Positions 1 through 10,436 of a stretch of DNA of 64,000 nt are shown piece after piece. Origin of the DNA: Laguncularia racemosa (taxonomy: Eukaryota > Streptophyta > Magnoliopsida > Myrtales > Combretaceae). The notes beneath the pieces are model-generated. The model was not told the origin of the DNA. It was given only the letters and a program-made list of their open reading frames with translations, and made no database searches. Position 1 is the stretch's first letter. Each line of letters begins with the position of its first letter. The translations under genes and the position numbers were made by a program. The DNA is taken from positions 310,001 through 374,000 of the forward strand of contig JBBMOL010000195.1 of the NCBI GenBank assembly GCA_037954665.1. The letters are read 5' to 3'.

Positions 1-1137
1 TCTTGAGTCTACTAATTCCTAATTCTAGTTTGATTAATTGGAATCTTTTCCTAATTGAAACCCTTAAAATTGCGTTACATTTGATCTATGAACTTCATTA
101 TTAGGTTTAACCCTAATATGAAAGATTTATGTCATCCTATCTCTAAGATTGCGTGCAACTCATTCCAATTATGCTAGATCTTATTCTAATATAGGATCTC
201 TTGATCTTTATATAAGAAATCAAACTTTAACTAATATATTGGAAATATTAAATAGAAAACAATGAAGAACACATAATTGGATAACAAGAATAACAAATAA
301 TTTATTGAATAATAAATCATAAAATTTACATATTTATTTTAGGGCTCATCATATTAGAGTACAAAAGAAAATTTAAGCTAGCAACATATTGAATTTAAAA
401 ATGATAATATAGAAAGAGTGCATAAAGAAAAGTATTAAAACAACAATACTAAAAATTTATCACTATGCTACCATCATACTACAATCCTCTTCTTGTTGGA
501 AATTCATACTCCTTATATAGCCATCAATTTTAGTCCTTTTAGGAAAGTTTTAGTTTCTTAGAAAAACTTCCAAGAATCCTCGTAAACTAGGAAATATTAA
601 TTCAATAGGTAGTAACGACTTCTTTGGATTTTAGGAAACTCAACTACTTTTGAAAGGAAATCAAATCTTCATGGCGAATTTCACTTTTAGGAAGTGAAAT
701 TGAGCTTGGAAATCAATCTTAGAAAGTAGAATTTTAGCTTGGCATGGTTATAGCATGGTTGTGCTATTGCTTGTGTACCATTCTATTTCAAATATATAAA
801 AAAATTGCCTTCAACATGCCCACTGACACAAGTGTGTTCATGCCCGTGTAATTTTGCATGGTTGCTTGCATGCTATTCTAAAATGATCAACTTTGTTTTG
901 TTTCGCATGGCCTTTGACATGGCTATGTTCTTTACCATATCATGCTTTCTAATCTTGTAAAATTGATATTTTTGCTTCAAATTTTAGGTAATTCTTCTAT
1001 TAAATCATAAGTTACATTTCGAAGCTCTAAAATAAAAATAAAGAGTAGTTAAGTGCAATATCCATATAAAATGTAAGAGATTTAAACAAAGGCTATTACA
1101 AATGTTACAAATAATAAGTATTTTGTAACACTTATCA
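1..1137 (-). mobile_element. Athila-like LTR, partial (runs off left edge)
   Basis: Read on the minus strand this begins TGATAAGTGTTAC at 1137 and matches, at lower similarity, the LTR at 50948-52374 and the solo LTR at 39993-40723 over most of its length, including the block about 'coloured' by TATTAGG...CCTAATA near 100-130. The last part of the LTR lies left of the window, since the full-length relative is about 1.4 kb. The boundary at 1137/1138 falls inside Tat-lineage coding DNA, so this is an insertion into element A; the base pairs next to it (CTTGG at 1138-1142) would be the target duplication if repeated at the unseen end. It could be a solo LTR or the 5' LTR of an element extending left. 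Confidence 0.75.
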
Positions 1138-1249
1138 CTTGGATGGAGAAGTATTCATAAAGTTCTTACTTGATAAGATTATCAATAAGTTTGGTTAACA
1201 AGTATTGGAGATACGGCCCCTATTGGCCAAACCTTACTAGATGGACCTT

Positions 1250-2462
1250 ATCTTTGCATATATCTGAGATGTTGCTACCCCAAAAGACAAGAAGGATGCC
1301 AGGAAGCTTATGTACAAATTGATAAGATACACTCTCATTAACAATGAGTTGTGTTGACACTTTTTCAGCTTGCCTTACCTAAAGTTCCTTAAACTTAATG
1401 AAGCTCAATGAGTCCTTAAGGAGTTACATGTGGGAGTATGTAGTAATCACATTTGAGGCCATGCACTAGTTGTTAAAGCATTTTACCTCAACTATTATTT
1501 GTCGATTGTGAAGGAAGATGCTAAGGTAACAATTTAGCAATATCTACAATGCCAAAAGCATGCATCAATTGATCGACTACCAAGCATCAACCTCCTTCCC
1601 ATTATGAGTCCATGGCCCTTTATGCAATGGGGAATAGAGATATCGGACCCTTTCCCTAAAGCAATAGGGTAGCATTGGTACATTATCATTGCTATGGACT
1701 ACTTCACTAAATGGGTAGAGGTTAAGGCCATAGCGCACATCACTAAAAAGATTGTAGAAAGCTTTGATTGGAGATCCATCATGTATAGGTTTAGAGTCCT
1801 TTGCGCTCTCATTATCAATAATGGAACCCAGTTTGACTATGATGGGTTTACGGAGTTTTGTTAAGATTGAGGCCTAAGGATCCACTACACCTAAATCGTA
1901 AACTTGTAATCTAATGGCTAAACTAAGGTTGTTAACAAGACAATATTGAAAAGCTTGAGGAAGAAGGTATTTGATACAAAAGATAAATGGGTGGATGAGC
2001 TTCCCTACATCTTTGGGGGGTATTGGATAACCTTCACTCCAATTGGAGAGACTCGTTTCAACTTAGACTTTGAAACCAAAATAGTCTTATATGTTGAACT
2101 TAAAGTCCCCATGGCAAGAACATAGGCTTTAGACATGGAAGCTAATGACATTGGCCTCTGTGATAACTTAGATTTTATCGAGAAAGTCTAAGACCTAGTA
2201 AGTACTTGAGTGGTAACCTATTAACAGAGGGTAGCTCAATACTACAATAAGAAGGTGAAACATAGAGCCTTTTGCCTCAAGGACTTAGTATGTAGAAAGC
2301 TTGAAGCTACTAGCTCTAAAGAAGGTTAAGGAAAGTAAGCATCGAATTGAGAAGACCTTATCAGAATTAGAGGAATATTGGTACATGGAGCTTACCATCT
2401 TGAACACTTGATGGTTGATCAATTCTTAGGACTTGGAATGCCAATAATTTAAGGGCACACTT
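1250..2462 (+). pseudogene. pol: Tat-type integrase region, degenerate
   Basis: Conceptual translation in shifting frames gives the familiar Tat integrase order: a linker before integrase (KLMYKLIRYTLINNEL), a zinc-finger-like stretch (LKELHVGVCSNH ... QYLQCQKHAS), the catalytic core (SPWPFMQWGIEI, AMDYFTKWVEVKAIA, the second-acidic block LIINNGTQFDYDGF, NGTKVVNKTI-like block) and the C-terminal part (YYNKKVKHRAFCLKDLV). Integrase inserts the cDNA into chromosomal DNA. More than ten stop codons and several frameshifts are visible, and the first catalytic Asp reads as part of GIEI instead of GIDI, so the copy is dead. RNase H and RT upstream are not present; the fragment begins just right of the Athila-like LTR. 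Confidence 0.75.
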
Positions 2463-2559
2463 TGAGTAATGTATACAATCCTTGCTAATGGTTAATGAAA
2501 TTTATGTTTTCCAAGCTATGTACCTTAAATGCTAGCCTTGCATTTTTCCTTAAGTGTAA

Positions 2560-2850
2560 AAATTACAAAGGACTTAACCTCCTAAGGCCTACAAGTCTTA
2601 CCCTCCTAAGAAGGAGTTGACCTCTTTAGGTTTACAAGTTCGACGTGTGAAAAGACTTGGCTAGCCTTGGCTTACAAGTTTCATAATTGTCCCTATCCTA
2701 AAGGGTGAATGGATGACCTTAATGACTTAGCCTCTTTAAGCCCACAAGTCCTTTAGACTCCTTACCTCTGAAATGTTATGAGTGACCTTAGGGACTTAGC
2801 CTCTAAGGCCTACAATTCCTTACAAGTCCTACCTTAGCAAGCGTTTGAAG
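2560..2850 (+). repeat. Short degenerate repeats (CCTAAGGCCTACAAGTC type)
   Basis: A phrase close to CTTAGCCTCTAAGGCCTACAAGTCCTTACC recurs at irregular spacing about six times, between the end of the integrase remnant and the poly-G tract. Repetitive 3' untranslated DNA between pol and the 3' LTR is a known trait of Tat-lineage elements, which fits the position. No coding potential is evident. Confidence 0.55.
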
Positions 2851-2947
2851 GCTTGGTTTAACTAAAGGATTGGGCTTTAGCTAGAGTGATTGATGTGTAC
2901 TATTAAGGCACATTCAACTTAATCCTACTTAACTTATGGATTGCTCG

Positions 2948-3015
2948 AAAAAGAAAAAATAAAAAAAGTGGGGGGTGGGGGGGGGGGGGGGGGGGGGGGG
3001 AAGAAGAAGGGAAAT
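2948..3015 (+). repeat. Polypurine tract with a 24-base G run
   Basis: A purine-only stretch (apart from two T) that ends in 24 consecutive G at 2977-3000, preceded by A-rich sequence and followed by AAGAAGAAGG. It could act as an internal polypurine tract or form a G-quadruplex, but a homopolymer of this length could also mark an assembly or sequencing uncertainty. Confidence 0.6.
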
Positions 3016-4769
3016 GAATAGAACACAAAGGAAATATCGATATTATTACAAATGCCAAACAACACTTACAATCCTAAATTACAATATCTAAATGGCATAC
3101 ATTACAAACAAAATTAACTACAATTTACTTTTATACCTTAGGTCGGGGAACTCGAGTTGCTCCTATAGTGAGTAGCTTTGCAACGGTAGAAGATTAAGAG
3201 ACAGGATCAGTAGAAGCAAGGACTTGATCATAGAGACATGTATTGAAGAGCTTGCACCTTTGATCTCCCAACTGGTAACATCAAGTACCTTTGCATGTAG
3301 ACACAAATGTGGATGCCATTCCAACCCAAAAACTTATAATAGGGAGATAGATAGGAAATCAAGGATTTCATCCTTTGAACTAGCTATAGAGTCATTCGTG
3401 TACATTCAAGAAAGGAGCTTCTACATGCACTGCCTCTACTTTGGTCGCTACATCCTAACTAAAGAAAGGGGGGAACTAAGCTAGGGTCATAATTGTTGGG
3501 CTGCCATAGGCTTTGCCGCCCTTGATACCATCGCTAGATAAAGATGCTATAGATGCCAACAACTTATGGTCTTGCCTCCTTCCCCCTCTTAGGGACCCAA
3601 CTCATGCCACTAGTCAACCGTCGAGGTAACTTCTCCTACGATGGCCTAATGAGCTATCCCCTAGGCTTATAAGGACCTAATGAGCTGCCCCCACAACCTC
3701 TCCTCCCCCCCCCCCATGACATCTTGCCAACAATAACATCCCAATGTCAATACACTATCATTATCATTGGTTGTCATTACCAAAGAACTTGAGCACTTAC
3801 CTTCTTTAAAAATTAGTTTCTAAGCTAATCACAATTGGATCTCCTCCTAGAAGGCCTACAATCCACCAACTAAGGCTTCAACTTTTGAAGACCCTATTGT
3901 ACTACTTATTAAAAGCAATGACAATTCGCAATAGGCACGTAGGTGTTCCCCTATCCCCATTTATACTACAAGGCTAATAGACAACCTAAGTTAGCATTTA
4001 ATGCCAACACAAAACCTCGTGTCCACATGCCTTAACATGCCCCCACTTACATTTCATGAGCAAGTGGCCATAGCCCCTTGACCACCATAGTTTCCTCCAT
4101 GTGTCAACCTTAATTGGACACTAAACCTACATTACAAAGTGTACACAAATCGCCTCGACTATGGATTAAGAATGTGCCCTCATTGTCTAATGACTAGATG
4201 CAATTTGTCTCTAATTGTGTGATGATACATGTGTAGTCCTTTTACTATTAGCATGATAGTTGATAAAACAGGTCTTTAATGCAATTCATGGCATTTGAAA
4301 CCCCTAGCCCTTGAAAAACTTGTGCATTAGCAAGATAGCCTAAATTTTCTCAATAAATGTCCTATGGCCTTAAAGGTAAAAGCCTAACCCTATGGCACTT
4401 GCCCATGACTCTTCTAAGGTTATGGCACCCCCAACACTTAGTTTGTTTTTGCATAGTAGCGGATACATTGACACACTTAACACACTAAGAAGAAAAATTG
4501 ATATCAGACTAAGCAAAGCAAAAAATTCACTAGCGTAGAAGTGCTTAGTTGAAGCCTATGCTACTTAGTCGGATTTGTAAGCAAAACAAGCATAAAGGAA
4601 TGAAATAGTGGTATAAGATGGATCAACAAAACAACCACTTTATTATTGATCAGGAGTAAGTACAAAACTCATGAGTTGACACATCAACTTGGGAACGAAA
4701 CTTCTACAAGTGCAAATAATAAAAGAAAAAGAAGGGGGGCTACGAGCCTTGTGTAACTGATTAATGGTT
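3016..4769 (+). other. Non-coding 3' region of element A
   Basis: No recognisable protein or RNA. The 86-codon ORF at 3224-3484 has no family motif and is not conserved in any other copy here. Several C-rich runs occur (near 3700). The segment lies between the integrase remnant and the 3' end of the antisense ORF and is best read as the extended 3' untranslated part of the Tat-type element. Confidence 0.5.
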
Positions 4770-5376
4770 GATTAGCTAGTTGTTGGCCCCTTCGGCCCTC
4801 ACCTTAGCTTTGGGGGTTCTCTTGGTTATATTCTTCTTCATCCCCTTGGCTAGAGGCTCATTGTACTGGTTGGGGATGCAAAGGTTTAAGTCAAGAGACA
4901 CTTTAAGGATGTATTGTTTGGCTTCCTGATCCCTTTAACGAGGAAGTCAATTTAGCACTATGCCCCTTCATCGCTCTCTTGAAGTCCTCTACTACCTTAT
5001 CTTTGATGGCTTGATCTAAGGGAGAGTCCTCTCTCATCTCCTTGATGGCATTGATAGTTGCCAAGGTGTTAGAAAGCTTGGATTGAATCCCAACCACTTG
5101 TACCTAGAGGTTAGCCACTTACTTCCTTTAACCCTTCTCCTCTAACAGTTGTTGCTGTAGATGCTCGCCCGAAGACCTCTTCTCTTTGACAATCCTCTCC
5201 ACTATAGCTTTGTGCTCCTTGACTTGCTAAAGAATCTCATAAGCCTTGGAGTGAGTAGTCTTAGCTTTAACATGGGCTACCTCCACCTCAGCCTGAGCAA
5301 CTTTAGCTCGATGCTCTAATTCCTAGAGTTTTTGGTCACTTGTTGCTAAGATTTTCTCTAGTGTGACTTGGGTGAG
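4770..5376 (-). pseudogene. Antisense ORF of element A, C-terminal part
   Basis: Read on the minus strand from 5376 the sequence encodes a charged, heptad-like chain (…LEHRAKVAQAEVEVAHVK…, …KEHKAIVERIVKEKRS…, …SKLSNTLATINAIKEM…) suggestive of a coiled coil, ending near KGMKKNITKRTPKAK before a stop at about 4770. One 64-codon open piece (4903-5097) remains; elsewhere several stops and frameshifts occur. Tat-lineage elements are known to carry such an antisense ORF between pol and the 3' LTR; its function is not established. It continues across the solo LTR to 6836-7522 and across element B1 to 19413-20531. Coiled-coil assignment is by eye. Confidence 0.55.
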
Positions 5377-6835
5377 TGATGGGTGTCGAATCCAACAAAA
5401 ATAAAAACCTACTCCTAGACAATTATATGGTTTGTGTATAGTAGTGAGTAGGGTCGTATCCACAGGGATTGGTTAAATATATTTCTATTAAAAGAGAATA
5501 GAGAGAAAAAGAAGAATGGGGGGGTTTTGTTTGTGAATCAAAATAATATTGAAATCAAATAATAAAATCGAATATTGATAAAAGCCTAGCTAAAGGAATC
5601 AATATAGGTTAATTCTAGGAATTGATCATTGATGCAAATATTTCCTAATCTTTATCCAAGATAAACTGGTTATGGTTATTAACAAGCTCTAATAACCTAT
5701 CTCTCCTTACTTTCTTGATAATCAAAACATGCTTTTTGATTATTTCCCTTATCGATTAAACAACCCTAAACAAGCTCTTAGGATTTAATCTATCAATAGC
5801 ATTAAAAACAAGAGAGACTACCAATTCATGCCAATAGATTATAAGATAACCTATTTAAACAAGATCATATATCTCCATAACATGAATTTAACTATCTATT
5901 TTATAACCAAACATGTTATTGTGTCACCGAAACTAGAACTATCAAACAATTACAGATTTGACGTACTAGTTGACAATATGTTAGCTTGCTAATTGAGTAG
6001 AAGAGCTCTAATTCATATCAATCAACAAAGATAACATTAAAAAAACGTCCAGAAGATATATAAATATCCGAAAACAAAGAGTAGAATAAAAGTAATTCAA
6101 TTAGATCTCACAATCCGTGAAGAATTAAACTTTAATGATCCTTTGGCTAGAATATCTGCTTAGCTACACATGTTCATTCTCAAAACGAAAATTAAAAGTG
6201 AAAACATGAAAAGTCTTTGTTTCCGGTTTCCCTTGCTCTGCCTCTCCTTCTTCCTTCTTGTCCAAAAATCCCCATTTCTCCTCTAGGGTTGGTTCTATTT
6301 ATACTGTTAAGGGAATGGCAGAGGATCTTCAGCTAGCAAGATACGAATATATCTTTCCTTTTCCAAGTAAATCTCGAGAAGTGAATAACGTATGCCTGGC
6401 ACGCCCACCAACACGGCCAGATTTCGAACCGTGCTTCCCTCTGGTCAATAATCCACATTTCCTCATCCTTGTTCAGTGTATGGCACGGCTTCCACCACGG
6501 CTAGATCACAAACCGTGCCTCCTTCTGTTGGTTCTTCAAGACAGATACATGGCCGTGTACTTCAACCGTGTATGTTTCTGTTGATTCCAAACCAAGTACA
6601 CGGCCGTGTACTTCAAATACACGCCCATGTACTTTCCTCCGGCGGTGTAAATCCTTGTCTTTGATCCAAATTGTAGATGACTTCTCTAAATCACTTGAAT
6701 TAGCACTTTTGACTCCATTAAACCTGATTTATCACCATAATAAAATTAAGTACCATTTCCTTATGATTTCTATAAAATCAATAATAAATTAACACAATTC
6801 ATACTATAAAGATTTAGTATAAAATGGCTCTATCA
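5377..6835 (-). mobile_element. Solo LTR, Athila-type, TSD GTGAG
   Basis: Bounded by TGATGGGTGTCG and GGCTCTATCA on the plus strand, flanked by identical GTGAG at 5372-5376 and 6836-6840, with the antisense ORF of element A resuming directly after it. Oriented on the minus strand it begins TGATAGAGCC and ends with the CTGTGGATACGACCCTACTC / ATTCGACACCCATCA type 3' end common in Athila LTRs. No internal coding domains, so it is a solo LTR left by LTR-LTR recombination. The U3 part carries several CACGGCCGTGTA-like palindromes (6390-6640). Confidence 0.85.
6390..6640. repeat. Cluster of CACGGCCGTG-type palindromes
   Basis: Within about 250 bases the half-sites ACACGGCC, CCGTG, ACACGGCCGTGTAC and ACACGCCCATGTAC recur seven or more times at irregular spacing. 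The best copies are perfect palindromes near 6600. Similar motifs occur in the LTRs at 23460-23740, 28160-28420 and 60340-60560. Confidence 0.7.
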
Positions 6836-7522
6836 GTGAGCTCCTTCTGTTCCCTCACATGAATGATGTTAAGACTCTTTAATAACATCCTCGACTGTAA
6901 TCATGGAGCTTATGCTAAGGGCCAAATAATTCTCACAAGAAATGAAGTATGGGTCAATTGAAGAAGGCCTAAGAAAAACGAAGAGAAGTAAAGGACTTAC
7001 ATCCATGAAGTTTTTGCAAAGCTTCCTCTCAAAGTATGATGGAGACTCGGTCATTCCCTCCCTCGTCATTATGGTAGCTGTAATTGAAGGAAGAAGTCCA
7101 TGCACCTATGGCTTTCCCTTGCCACTGAGTTGTTCAACTGAAAGCCCTAGTCAAGCACGTAGATGGGGGAAAGTTTTAGATTGTACCGAATTCTAGTAGG
7201 CTTCGACACACTGGTAGGCTTAATAGGGAGTTGAACGTCTGGCACTACAGCTACACTCATCCCCTCCCTTGAATTTACCCTAGTTTATAAGCTTGGCGTA
7301 GCCTCCACCAAGGCACCTTGACTACTTCAGCAACCGCTTCAGAGTTAACCTGGCTAGCTCCTTTAGCAAGCTACACCTTTAGAGGGTTTTCTACTAACTT
7401 GTCTCAGATCACCAATGTTAGCTCTACCCTTTACTTCTTGGTTGGGAGCATGGCATCCTTTTTACCTCTAGCTTATCTCTTAGCTTTGCCTTAGTTCCTC
7501 TTAGCTTGGGCCTTTAGCAGGG
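6836..7522 (-). pseudogene. Antisense ORF of element A, middle part
   Basis: Continuation of the antisense frame of element A between the solo LTR and element B1. A 78-codon open piece (6869-7105, minus) starts MHGLLPSITATIM; whether it is in the true frame is uncertain. I recognise no domain. Its place is fixed by the two target-site duplications that let the flanks be joined (GTGAG on the left, CATCT on the right). Confidence 0.45.
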
Positions 7523-7527
7523 CATCT

Positions 7528-8288
7528 TGATACGAACCACGCCCATGTGTGATGAAACCCAATACCAATACGTTCGGAATTTGCAACCCAAGATGCCAAA
7601 AACAAATGAGTGGAACCGCGACCCGTTGCTTATAAGTGAGGCAAGAACCTTGGTATATTCTGTAGACGCCACAATCGGGATGAAAGACCGATTGATAAGT
7701 CGGGATGAACGCCACAGAAGAAAATCCGATAAGTTCAAGAGAATTTCTTTAGAGAACCAGGAGAGGAATTCTCTCAAAATGTGTGATTCAACCTTCTATC
7801 TGTGTTCTATCTTCTGTTCTCAACCCTATAAGCTTATATTAGGGTTTACAACTCGTAATAATAAAAGCCCAAAACGACATAACATCATAAAGTCGCGGAA
7901 AAATAACAAACAGGGAATGAAGGCCGGCGGCATAGTAACCGGCGTAGGATGTATGCTGGGTAGAAAGGCCGGTGACATAGTAATCCGGCGTAGTCCTTCT
8001 GTCGTGCACGAATGGCAACGCCGGGTCAAGGCCGGCAGTGCTTAGGCCAGCGTTGTCAAGGTTGGCAGCTTTGACCTCCTATGCTTTGATATCCTTGAAT
8101 GACTTGTACAAGTGTAAGTGCATTCTCTTGGTTGCTCCAATCCTTTCCGGCTTCGTGGACATCCTTTATCAACCCGTTCAGTGCTTTCTTGAATCGTTTC
8201 GCTCGAGTTCTTATGATTGGTCCAGGTGGGCACTTCAAGAGGATCCACATTCCATCTTCTGGCTTGGCTCCCATCATGGCTCTCATCA
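7528..8288 (-). repeat. 3' LTR of B1
   Basis: On the minus strand it starts TGATGAGAGCCATGATGGGA and ends GTGGTTCGTATCA. It matches 18660-19407 closely over its full length. In place of the CACGGCCGTG array of B2, the U3 here has GGCCGGC/CCGGCG repeats (7920-8060). A TATA-like TATAAGC lies near 7827-7840. The pol frame continues from 8289 into about the first 250 bases. Confidence 0.9.
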
Positions 8289-9375
8289 TTCCCCTCCTCT
8301 TGAAAAGGATTTGTCCTCAAATCGTCGCCTACATGAAAAGGACTCAGATCAGTAACATTAAAAGTAGCACTTACCTGATACTCACCTGGCAAATCTATCT
8401 TGTATGCATTATCATTGATGCGTTCAAGAATTTGAAATGGTCCATCGCCTCTAGGAAGTAATTTAGATTGACGCTGTACAGGAAACCGCTCTTTGCGCAT
8501 GTGAACCCAAACCCAGTCTCCAGGTTCAAAAATAGCTTGTCGACGACCCTTATTGACTTGTTTCACATACTGCTATGTTCTTCTCTCAATGTTTAATCTT
8601 GCATTCTCATGGATCTATTTAACAAATTCTACCTTCTTCTTACCATCTAGATTAACATACTCAGAAATAGGCAGAGGTGATAAATCCAAAGGAGTTAGTG
8701 GATTAAAACCATACACAATTTCAAAAGGAGTAAACTTAGTAGCAGAATGCATTGTGCGATTATAGGAAAATTCAACATGCGGCAAACAATCCTCCTAACT
8801 TTTAATGTTCTTTTTAATGACTGCCCTTAACAAAGTAGATAAAGTTCGATTTACTACCTCAGTTTGACCATCAGTCTGTGGATGACAAGTAGTAGAAAAC
8901 AATAACTTAGTTCCTAACTTAGCCCACAGGGTCTTCCAGAAGTAGCTCAAGAACTTAGCATCTTTATTCGATACGATTGTTCTAGGCATACCATGCAATC
9001 TCACGACTTCCTTAAAGAACAAATTAGCAATATTGCAAGCATCATCTGTTTTGTGACAAGGAATGAAATGTGCCATCTTAGAAAATCTATCTACGACTAC
9101 AAAAATAGAGTCTCGACCATGCCTAAACCTAGGTAATCCTAACACAAAATCCATGGAAATATCTACCTAAGACTCATGAGGAATGGGAAGTGGGGTATAA
9201 AGCCCATGAGGTTGGACTCTAGATTTTTCTTGCTTATAAGTGACACATCGCTCACAAATCCTCTCAATATCTCGTTTCAAGTGAGGCTAATAGAAGTGTT
9301 CTTACAATACCCCTAAGGTTTTAGCTACTCTAAAATGTCCCATTAAACCTCCCCCATGAGTCTCCCTCACTAATA
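8042..9375 (-). pseudogene. pol: B1 integrase core, C-terminal domain and LTR-overlapping tail
   Basis: Second part of the integrase, resuming at 9375 after element C. Visible blocks: start of the core (DISMDFVLGLPR, first catalytic Asp), FVVVDRFSKMAHFIPCHKTDDA, the second Asp region (TIVSNKDAKFLSYFW), the third acidic residue in TDGQTEVVNRTL, FEIVYGFNPLTPLDLSP, then the GDWVWVHMRKERFP / INDNAYKIDLPGEYQVSATFNVTDLSPF C-terminal domain and the tail DLRTNPFQEEGNDESHD. The zinc-finger part at 9190-9375 has stops (L*EHFY*PHLK). The stretch 8795-9154 is open for 119 codons and 8042-8566 for 174. The tail's normal end GPITRTRAKR is out of frame here (…VPTWTNHKN…), so one indel near 8225 has altered it. 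Confidence 0.85.
8289..8301 (-). other. Polypurine tract of B1
   Basis: AAGAGGAGGGGAA on the minus strand directly abuts the 3' LTR start, the expected place for the plus-strand primer. The same tract is coding (…FQEEGN…). Confidence 0.8.
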
Positions 9376-9380
9376 ATTCT

Positions 9381-10425
9381 TGATGTGCCTAAACACACTT
9401 AAAAGCACATCCAAAAGACTTAAGAATAACTATCTCAAGTCAAGGCAAAATCGGATCCAAAAATGGCACTTTTCAAATGAACCCTAATGATGAAATGATG
9501 AAATTCAAACAACCAATGATATAATCAGAATACCTCAATGAAAATGCCTTCTAACAACACTCAAATTTCATATAATCCACGCAAATGAAGCCTCAATTTC
9601 ACAAAGACAAAAAAACCGTAAAATATGAATCCTTTCCAATGGTGAAAATCACGTTTTCAAGGAAGACCTTAAAGATGAATTGGATCAATTTGATAATTCC
9701 TTCAAATAATCACAAGAATTCATGAATAAAAACAAGTATATCTGACTAAGAAATATCTCAATTCAACCCTAGATATAACACACTAGAGAAGAAAAGAAAT
9801 CACAACAAAATGAAATTGATATAACTCCCAATTTCAAGATGTTGCACTCGCCACAATTTCAACTCTTGGGATTGAAATTGATAAGAGTTTGGAACCAACG
9901 TATGAACCCTAATTCTCACGTGAAAAGAGGTGTTTAATCTGCAAAATGATAAGCCCCTCAAACCCTCTCTTAAGCAAGTATTTATACTTGCTACTCCTAG
10001 GGTTAAAAAGTGCTCAAAATTACAAGTTTGCCACTTTTAAGGTGGCTAACCCTAAATGAAAGTTACAAAGAAATAAAAGTGTCCCAAAACCAAAATACAA
10101 CTAAAATAGTTCATAAAATGAAAAATACATAAAAGAAATGCTCTTCATGATGCCGGTCTTCTATAGGATCCATCGGCCTAGCTCATCGCCGGTTCAAGTC
10201 GGTCCATGGATAACCCACAAGCTGAGTTTAAGTGAGTTTGTCCATTGCCCTGTAAAGCATGATAAGTATTCCTATTGGAATATAAAATACATGAATAAGA
10301 TAAAAGAGGTTAGTATATAAATAATTCCGAGGTCGATTTGCTCAAAATGGGTCCTTATCGCCAAGATTCGAAATCCTTTAGTTATTGCCCTAATGATAAG
10401 TCTTGTCGGATTTTGATTCCTATCA
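9381..10425 (-). repeat. 3' LTR of C
   Basis: On the minus strand it runs from TGATAGGAATCAAAATCCG to GTGTGTTTAGGCACATCA. A TATA box (TATAAATA, minus) lies at 9979-9986 inside an imperfect palindrome around AAGTATAAATACTTG. Its first bases would encode the DDRNQNP-type pol tail in an autonomous relative. Confidence 0.9.
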
Positions 10426-10436
10426 TCTCCTCGGGC

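Noticed and set aside
2977..3000. Poly-G run as an assembly gap
   Set aside because: It is G and not N, and is embedded in a wider purine tract; an artefact cannot be excluded, but I kept it as a sequence feature.
3224..3484. 86-codon plus-strand ORF in element A
   Set aside because: No family motif, and it lies in the long 3' region of a decayed Tat-type element.
6258..6792. Overlapping plus-strand ORFs of 60-108 codons
   Set aside because: They sit in the U3 part of a solo LTR and are created by the CACGGCCGTG repeats; no family match.
7527..8045. 172-codon plus-strand ORF in the B1 3' LTR
   Set aside because: Lies antisense within the LTR; the same region in the other LTR (18671-19234) is broken at different points and matches no protein family.
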